NCBI GenBank assembly: GCA_029210225.1
Contig: JARGOJ010000045.1
Coordinates: 1 to 10,910 of the forward strand
Direction: 5' to 3'
Source: Planctomycetota bacterium
GTDB lineage: Bacteria > Planctomycetota > J058 > JARGOJ01
DNA: 10,910 bases
Shown here: piece by piece, positions 6,486 through 10,910 of the stretch
How the letters are laid out: each line of letters starts with the position of its first letter
How positions within the stretch are numbered: position 1 is the stretch's first letter
The notes under the pieces: generated by a model
Database searches by the model: none
The model's input: only the letters and a program-made list of their open reading frames with translations
What the model was told of the DNA's origin: nothing
Position numbers and translations under genes: made by a program

Positions 6486-6721
6486 GGTACCTGGGATCAC
6501 TTCTTGTGGGTTGATTTTGATACCTGGGATCAAGTGACTTTTGATACCTGGGATCGATAAATCGGCTTGAAACATGGTTTCTATGGATACCCGGGATCTT
6601 AGATCCCCGGTGGTTTGTTTGATACCTGGGATCAATAATTTTGGTGGGATTTGATACCTGGGACCGACAAGATGGAGACTTTTCTGTCGGACTAGGATGC
6701 CTGAATTTGATACCTGGGATC
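6486..6721 (+). repeat. Cluster of seven dispersed 13-bp near-palindromes (GATACCTGGGATC)
   Basis: Copies start at 6486 (GGTACCTGGGATC), 6519, 6543, 6586 (GATACCCGGGATC), 6621, 6653 (GATACCTGGGACC) and 6709; the other four are exact. Start-to-start distances are 33, 24, 43, 35, 32 and 56 bp, so this is neither a tandem repeat nor a CRISPR. All copies point the same way, and five are preceded by TT or TTT. The element is GAT-N-CCWGG-N-ATC, symmetric around the central base except at the two N positions, as expected for a DNA-bound protein dimer. The 8-base core TACCTGGG occurs 11 times on both strands of the window, against about a third of a copy expected by chance at even base composition. 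Confidence 0.9.
6591..6610. repeat. Inverted repeat built on the degenerate repeat copy
   Basis: CCGGGATCT followed by one base and then AGATCCCCGG. The arms pair completely apart from one extra C in the right arm. The left arm is the second half of the divergent repeat copy at 6586-6598, so here a half-element seems to have been doubled in inverse orientation. Confidence 0.55.
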
Positions 6722-6824
6722 AATCACTCGCCGGCTTTTCGCTACCAGGCGAATCCATGAAAACGGATCGCTGCTGTCCAAAGCTCGATGGAGTAAACTG
6801 ATTTAAAAATCGAAGCGTGTGTTT

Positions 6825-6828
6825 GGAG
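6825..6828 (+). promoter_or_regulatory. Ribosome binding site of the ferredoxin gene
   Basis: GGAG, 5 bases before GTG at 6834. The alternative GTG at 6819 has only A/T-rich sequence and no ribosome binding site upstream. Confidence 0.45.
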
Positions 6829-6833
6829 TTGAA

Positions 6834-7199
6834 GTGGACAATCAGGATTTATCGAGAATCGTTGAGAAGTTGGGCATCGATAAGACTCGTCGTCATATTT
6901 TTCTTTGCGCCGATCAGACCAAGCCGAAATGCTGCGACAAGGCCGATAGTATTGCCTCTTGGAACTACCTCAAGCAACGTTTGAAGGATCTCTGCCTGGT
7001 TGGTGAAGGGGGAGTTTTCAGGACCAAGGCCAATTGTTTGAGGGTGTGTGCAGCGGGTCCAGTGGCGGTGGTTTATCCTGAGGGATCTTGGTATCACAGC
7101 TGCACACCAGAGGTCCTAGAGAGAATCATTCAAGAGCATTTGATTGGTGGAGAAGTTGTTCAGGACTTTTTGATTGCGCAGCGATCCCTTGAGGTCTAA
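6834..7199 (+). CDS. Thioredoxin-like [2Fe-2S] ferredoxin
   Basis: 121 residues from GTG at 6834 (126 if it starts at GTG 6819). Seen: RRHIFLCADQTKPKCC (19-34) supplies Cys25 and Cys33 or Cys34. ANCLRVCAAGPVAVVYPEG (66-84) supplies Cys68 and Cys72 in the CxxxC spacing of thioredoxin-like ferredoxins, followed by their typical GPVAVVYPEG strand and WYHSCTPE, then a terminal helix (VLERIIQEHL). Known: these small cytosolic proteins carry one [2Fe-2S] cluster and move electrons; the same fold occurs in NuoE/HoxE-type subunits. The family also has CbiX/cobalamin-linked and stand-alone forms. Here it stands alone, so its redox partner is unknown. The stop overlaps that of the convergent FHA gene by 4 bp. 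The gene is divergent from the peptidase gene across the repeat cluster. Confidence 0.87.
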   Translation: MDNQDLSRIVEKLGIDKTRRHIFLCADQTKPKCCDKADSIASWNYLKQRLKDLCLVGEGGVFRTKANCLRVCAAGPVAVVYPEGSWYHSCTPEVLERIIQEHLIGGEVVQDFLIAQRSLEV

Positions 7200-7732
7200 C
7201 CGAGTACGTAATGCATGAGATCGTTGGGCATCAGAAAAATGGCGCCAAGATCGGGACCTAGGTAAATCATGTCACCGCTTGCGAGGATGTGACGATCGTT
7301 GGGGTCTAGTCTTTGATCGCCCAAGAATGTGCCGTTCGTCGATTCGTTGTCGAGTACGGTCCAGTCGTTCTCAATCTTCTCAAAGTAGATATGTGCCTTT
7401 GAGATCGTCGCGATCTTCACGCAGATATCCGCACGGTTGCTTCGTCCCATAGAAACGCGGCTCACCTCGGTGACTCCACGATTGCGTTGGGCGAGCAGGG
7501 TCACCCCGGCTTGGATGGTGGGCCCACGAAGCGTTGCGCGACGCGTCAAATTTAAATTGGTCGATTCATCCATCGTCTTGACACCTTGACGATGGCTGAG
7601 AATGAGGGCAGGGTTTTTGTATCGCTTTAGGAAACTTTGACTGCTCATCCCACGCAAAACATTACGGGCCCACTCTAAGTCAACGGGGCCGATCAGCGGG
7701 TCGTTTCCAGAAGGTCTATCTGACGCAAACAT
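7196..7732 (-). CDS. FHA-domain protein
   Basis: 178 residues from ATG at 7732. The N-terminal 85 residues are polar and match no domain I recognise. The C-terminal half (about 90-165) is a forkhead-associated domain: RVSMGRSNRADI with the GR-S phosphate-binding loop (96-98), SKAHIYFEK with the Ser and His after the next loop (111-114), and DNESTNGTFLGDQRL with the TNGT turn (132-135). Known: FHA domains bind phosphothreonine peptides and often read the output of Ser/Thr kinases. The gene is third in a minus-strand run after a membrane Ser/Thr kinase and a small membrane protein, which suggests it reads that kinase's phosphorylation. The protein has no membrane segment and is likely cytosolic. 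TTG at 7759 would add 9 residues. Neither start has a strong ribosome binding site, so the start is uncertain by this much. Confidence 0.88.
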   Translation of the reverse strand: MFASDRPSGNDPLIGPVDLEWARNVLRGMSSQSFLKRYKNPALILSHRQGVKTMDESTNLNLTRRATLRGPTIQAGVTLLAQRNRGVTEVSRVSMGRSNRADICVKIATISKAHIYFEKIENDWTVLDNESTNGTFLGDQRLDPNDRHILASGDMIYLGPDLGAIFLMPNDLMHYVLG

Positions 7733-7854
7733 GTGGTCCAACTCAGGCAAAACGGTCAAGAGCTTTATTATCGTTAATGGTACCTCAAAGGGAATAGTCA
7801 GCTTCTGTCAGTCCTGCGGAAAGTTTGATTTTGTGGTGTCTCAGTGGCGATTCA

Positions 7855-8040
7855 TCACGCGAGGGCACCGTATAGACCTAGCAGTTCATGGAGTAGTAGT
7901 GCAGCAGCGCCAAGGGTTAAAAGAAGTAATAATCCGAGAATGATAAAGCTAAAGTCCCAAGGGAGACCTTTCTTTCGAAGTCTTTCTGACATCTTGTCCA
8001 GCGATCTATCAATCACGAATTCTTGTGGAGACTCAGACAA
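7855..8040 (-). CDS. Small single-pass membrane protein, function unknown
   Basis: 61 residues from TTG at 8040, or 45 from ATG at 7992. The first half is charged (RSLDKMSERLRKKG); the second half is one long hydrophobic helix (about 29-52: DFSFIILGLLLLLTLGAAALLLHELL), giving a cytosolic N-terminus by the positive-inside rule. A weak GAAAGAG sits 7 bases before the TTG. The gene starts 134 bp after the kinase stop and ends 122 bp before the FHA start, on the same strand as both. I recognise no family. A chance open frame cannot be excluded, but the charge pattern and its place between two signalling genes make a real gene plausible. Confidence 0.45.
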   Translation of the reverse strand: MSESPQEFVIDRSLDKMSERLRKKGLPWDFSFIILGLLLLLTLGAAALLLHELLGLYGALA

Positions 8041-8174
8041 TCGGACGCTCTTTCTATTCCTACTGAGAGGATAGGATTGTCGATTCCTTTCGTCATCGTC
8101 TGAGCATCAAATGATCATCCTATGAATTCGTCCCATAGATTCTTGGGCCACTTTATCCCGGTAAATGACTGGGT

Positions 8175-10910
8175 TTAAGGGACTTCTCTGGGAATCTTGA
8201 GGTCATGAACGACGCGAAAGCCAACATCGTCGTAGTCCCCATTTTTGTCCCTTCGTTTTATCTTATGTCGCGACGCTGATCGGCAGTCATCAATGGTGTC
8301 GCGTCCATCACCGCCAATAGCGCCGCCGCGTATGACTCCATATTTGTCTTTCGCTTTGCCCACGGGCGATCCGTCTATGGGCGCGCCCACGTAGCTCTCA
8401 GACCATGTGTCCATAACCCACTCGGCAACATGTCCGAGCATATCGATCAAACCGAAAGCGTTGAATTTGTCTTTATGCTTGTCTAAGGCTAGGCGTTTAC
8501 CCGAGGAGTTGCCCTTGTACCAGCAGTATTCCGGATCGAAATCATCTCCCCAATAATACTTCGTTTGGCTTCCTCCTCTCGCTGCATATTCCCACTCTGC
8601 TTCGCTTGGAAGGCGCAGGGTGTTATCGGTATATTTGAGGAAGCGGAGCGCCTTCCCAAAGTCGATTTCATCGATGGGTCGTCCTCCTTCCTTCTTCCGT
8701 TTGTCTTCCGCTTTGTTCGGTGCGTAGGTTTGGTAATACTCCATACCCTCCACGGGCCTTCGCCCTATAAGAAAGGGCTTGATCGACACTTGGTGAATGG
8801 GTTTCTCGTGATCTTTGAAGGCGCTCCCCATTTGGAATTGTCCTCCCGGAATCAGATGGAAGTCGATTCCGGTGGCTTTGTGTCGGAAACGGGCGATCCG
8901 AAAGGAGGTCCCTCGACATTTGTAATCGAGGATGCTGCTTTTCTCGAAATCGGGACCGAGGATCTTGGAGGCGAGATCGATTTCCTGGGAAAGACGCTTT
9001 AAGCCAAGCGAAGAACCAAACTGTTTCCAGAGTTTGATGTCGTGGAGTAAGGGCAAAGGACGAACGAGATCTCGATACTCAACGCGATCTTTGAAGGTCA
9101 GCTCGGCAACCAGCCCACGCAAGATCTGTTGATGCCTCAGAGTAAGGGTAAAGCGTCCATTTTTGTCGACCTTGATACGCTTTTTTAGCTGGGGAATGGC
9201 AAGGATCGGGAAGCTTGCTAGGCCTGGCTCTTTGGGGATGCTTGCTTTGAGTGTAAATTTGTATCGACGAGCACTTAGCTCAACATTCTCCAACAGTGGA
9301 TACCGGCCAATAAGGGCTTCTCGGTTTTTGAGCTTTTCAGACGCTCTTACAACAACTTTAAACTCAGCGACTTTTTTGTCGTTTATGATGATCTTCGCCT
9401 TAAACTTGCGATCACGCTTAGAGGGACGCACATAGATCGTCCAACGGTCCTTGCCCTTGGTGTCATAGTTGACATCGTCCCATTTAATGCGCTCGATCCT
9501 TGGATCGATCTTGAACTCGAGAGTGACGGCTTCTTCGAGGGGGGCATCTTTCTCTCGTTGGGTGAGGAGCTCGAAGAGCTCTGATTTTTTGATTTTGATT
9601 TTGCGTTTAGATTTCGGCTTCGGCTCTGGATTCGTTTTGGGCTCCGGCTTGGGCTCCCGCTTGGGCAGCGGCTTGGGCTTCAGGACAAGCCTAGGTTCTT
9701 TGATGACCTCCGCAGAATCACCGATGATGGTGAAGGGACGCATGGTCTTGTTTCCAGCTTTGTCCATGGCGTGGAGGGCAAAGTGATTGGGGCCGCTACG
9801 AATTTTGACAGTGAATTTGAAGCGGGCTTCCGAAAGCGTTTCTTGAAAATTTCCACAGCGCAATTGGACTTCTGACAGGTCTTCACAGGAGCCCTGAATT
9901 GCGAGATCGCCGAGTTTGCTTGAACGGGGGAGTTCGTCGAGCTGGATTACGGGTTTTGTGAAGTCGGCATAAACGCGGAACTTGGTCTCTAAAACAGGCG
10001 TGTCCTCTGAGCCAAGGAAGAATTCAAAGGGAATCTTATTAAGACCTTCCGAGAGCGCCAATTCGACAGAGAACTTCCCGTCGACGACAGCTGCCGATTG
10101 TTTTGCCGCAATGACCTTCTCTATGCCAGGATCAACGCGACCGCTTAGTGTTATCTGGGGGCTGTTCACGAGACTTCGAGGACTTAGAGACCAAGCGCTC
10201 ACCTCATAGTTCTTCTTCAGATCCCGGCGAGCTTCGACCTCTTTTACTTCCTCCGGAACCTTGCTGTTGCTAAAGGCGAATATTAAGGCGGCAATCCCAA
10301 TGAATATAGGTATGAGCGCTAGAATCAGGGTTTTTCTTGGCGTCGTGTCCCCCTTCTGGTTTTCAAGGAGGGCCGACAGATCTTCATGGTTTCCCTGGCG
10401 AAAGTTGTGGATGGCAGAGGCCAGGTCGTCTGCGCTTTGGTAGCGGTCTTTTGGGTCTTTGGAGAGGGCTTTCAGGCAGATCGCTTCAAGCAGCGGATCC
10501 GTCTCTTTGTTGACGGTGCTAGGTCGTGGCGGGGTTTTGGTCGCGAGGCTCATAAGGATGTTGGTGTGTGTCACGCCAGTATGCGGAGGTCGTCCAGCGA
10601 GAATGTGATAGAGAATGGCGCCGAGTGAGTAAACGTCCGCAGTTCGGTCGATGTGCTTAGCATCTTCTGCCTGCTCTGGGGACATGTATGACAGGGTTCC
10701 GACAAGGGCCCCCGTCGTCGTGAAGCCCTCGTTTGCGTTGTTTGCTTTGGCGACTCCAAAGTCGGTGAGATGGGCTTTGCTAGTCTTGTCGATGAGGACG
10801 TTCTGAGGTTTGACGTCTCGGTGTATGATTCCAAAACTATGGGCGTAGGCGAGGGCCTTGGCCATGTCTTCAACGACCCGTGCGCCGGCCTTTTGAGAGA
10901 CGTTTTCCTG
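8175..10910 (-). CDS. Membrane Ser/Thr protein kinase fused to FGE/SUMF1-like domain (partial, N-terminus outside window)
   Basis: 911 residues are visible and the frame is open to the right edge. The N-lobe of the kinase (P-loop, catalytic Lys) lies outside. Seen, numbering from the edge: HRDVKPQN (30-37) catalytic loop, DFGVAK (50-55) metal-binding loop, GTLSYMSPEQ (71-80) activation segment end, D-VYSLGAILY (92-100), and a C-lobe to about 175. A membrane helix lies at about 194-215. Two Ig-like beta domains follow (about 235-318 and 319-396, the second with the DKAGN turn), then a Lys/Pro/Glu spacer (about 405-442), a mixed region, and an FGE/SUMF1-like domain (about 666-903: GGQFQMGS, LRLPSEAEWEYAARGG, NAFGLIDMLGHVAEWV, GVIRGGA, VGFRVV). 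Known: this architecture is frequent in Planctomycetota and Myxococcota. Inferred: a cytosolic kinase with outside binding domains. The FGE part lacks the paired active-site Cys (only Cys876 remains there), so it is probably a binding module rather than an enzyme. The small membrane protein and FHA genes follow on the same strand. Confidence 0.93.
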   Translation of the reverse strand, partial: QENVSQKAGARVVEDMAKALAYAHSFGIIHRDVKPQNVLIDKTSKAHLTDFGVAKANNANEGFTTTGALVGTLSYMSPEQAEDAKHIDRTADVYSLGAILYHILAGRPPHTGVTHTNILMSLATKTPPRPSTVNKETDPLLEAICLKALSKDPKDRYQSADDLASAIHNFRQGNHEDLSALLENQKGDTTPRKTLILALIPIFIGIAALIFAFSNSKVPEEVKEVEARRDLKKNYEVSAWSLSPRSLVNSPQITLSGRVDPGIEKVIAAKQSAAVVDGKFSVELALSEGLNKIPFEFFLGSEDTPVLETKFRVYADFTKPVIQLDELPRSSKLGDLAIQGSCEDLSEVQLRCGNFQETLSEARFKFTVKIRSGPNHFALHAMDKAGNKTMRPFTIIGDSAEVIKEPRLVLKPKPLPKREPKPEPKTNPEPKPKSKRKIKIKKSELFELLTQREKDAPLEEAVTLEFKIDPRIERIKWDDVNYDTKGKDRWTIYVRPSKRDRKFKAKIIINDKKVAEFKVVVRASEKLKNREALIGRYPLLENVELSARRYKFTLKASIPKEPGLASFPILAIPQLKKRIKVDKNGRFTLTLRHQQILRGLVAELTFKDRVEYRDLVRPLPLLHDIKLWKQFGSSLGLKRLSQEIDLASKILGPDFEKSSILDYKCRGTSFRIARFRHKATGIDFHLIPGGQFQMGSAFKDHEKPIHQVSIKPFLIGRRPVEGMEYYQTYAPNKAEDKRKKEGGRPIDEIDFGKALRFLKYTDNTLRLPSEAEWEYAARGGSQTKYYWGDDFDPEYCWYKGNSSGKRLALDKHKDKFNAFGLIDMLGHVAEWVMDTWSESYVGAPIDGSPVGKAKDKYGVIRGGAIGGDGRDTIDDCRSASRHKIKRRDKNGDYDDVGFRVVHDLKIPREVP

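Larger units (their letters stand above)
6387..6833. other. Divergent intergenic region between peptidase and ferredoxin genes, filled with short repeats
   Basis: About 450 bp without a convincing gene. The part from 6486 to 6721 holds seven copies of a 13-bp near-palindrome. The parts between copies hold further small dyads: TCACTT (6497-6502) with AAGTGA (6532-6537), CGATAAATCG (6555-6564), GAAAC-ATG-GTTTC (6569-6581), and CCGACA (6664-6669) with TGTCGG (6685-6690). Promoters for both flanking genes must lie here or nearby, but no clear -35/-10 pair was found. Open frames exist on both strands, but their peptides only spell the repeat (IPGIK, DPRYQ, FDTWD) and are taken as chance. Confidence 0.6.

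Noticed and set aside
6375..6560. Plus-strand open frame with FDTWD repeats
   Set aside because: It overlaps the start of the peptidase gene on the other strand and again only spells the repeat; no domain or start signal.
6486..6721. CRISPR array
   Set aside because: The repeat is only 13 bp, spacers vary from 11 to 43 bp, and no cas gene is present.
6423..6723. Minus-strand open frames with repeated IPGIK and DPRYQ peptides between the peptidase and ferredoxin genes
   Set aside because: The peptides only translate the 13-bp DNA repeat in different frames, there is no ribosome binding site, and the units are not kept in one frame. Taken as chance translation of repeat DNA.
8041..8174. Terminator or regulatory hairpin after the kinase gene (ATAGGAT ... 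ATCCTAT)
   Set aside because: The arms are 7 bp, about 40 bp apart, without a T-run; too weak to call.

Overview
The window reads as a chromosomal segment of a Gram-negative-type bacterium, most likely a member of the Planctomycetota or a related lineage. This is inferred from gene content: a membrane Ser/Thr kinase fused to a formylglycine-generating-enzyme-like (FGE) domain, a stand-alone FHA protein, an ECF sigma factor paired with a zinc-finger/FecR-type membrane protein, and a large secreted M60/TCAF-like metallopeptidase. There is no rRNA, tRNA, transposase, integrase, phage gene or CRISPR array. Base composition is mid-range and looks even across the window. Most start codons that can be argued from the sequence are TTG or GTG behind an AAAGGA-like ribosome binding site.

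Left part (1-3391, all minus strand) is an apparent operon read right to left: a Ppx/GppA phosphatase, then an ECF sigma factor whose ATG overlaps the ppx stop codon (ATGA), then a 400-residue N-terminal part of a membrane anti-sigma/FecR-like protein that runs off the left edge. Polyphosphate or (p)ppGpp metabolism is therefore physically coupled to an ECF sigma/anti-sigma switch.

Middle part: a 146-bp divergent promoter region separates ppx from a stand-alone, divergent phosphoribosylanthranilate-isomerase-like gene (plus strand). A near-perfect 20-bp palindrome covers the ribosome binding site of this gene. It ends tail-to-tail, with a 4-bp overlap, against a secreted M60/TCAF-like metallopeptidase gene (minus strand). 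The next divergent intergenic region (6387-6833, about 450 bp) carries seven copies of a 13-bp near-palindrome, GATACCTGGGATC, with other small dyads between them. More copies of the same word lie inside the coding sequence for the disordered linker of the anti-sigma protein and inside the peptidase gene. This repeat is the most unusual signal in the window.

Right part: a thioredoxin-fold [2Fe-2S] ferredoxin gene (plus) again overlaps its convergent neighbour by 4 bp. That neighbour, an FHA protein, is the last of a minus-strand series running kinase-FGE fusion, small single-pass membrane protein, FHA protein. These three look like a phospho-signalling module at the membrane. The kinase gene runs off the right edge, so its N-terminal lobe is not seen.
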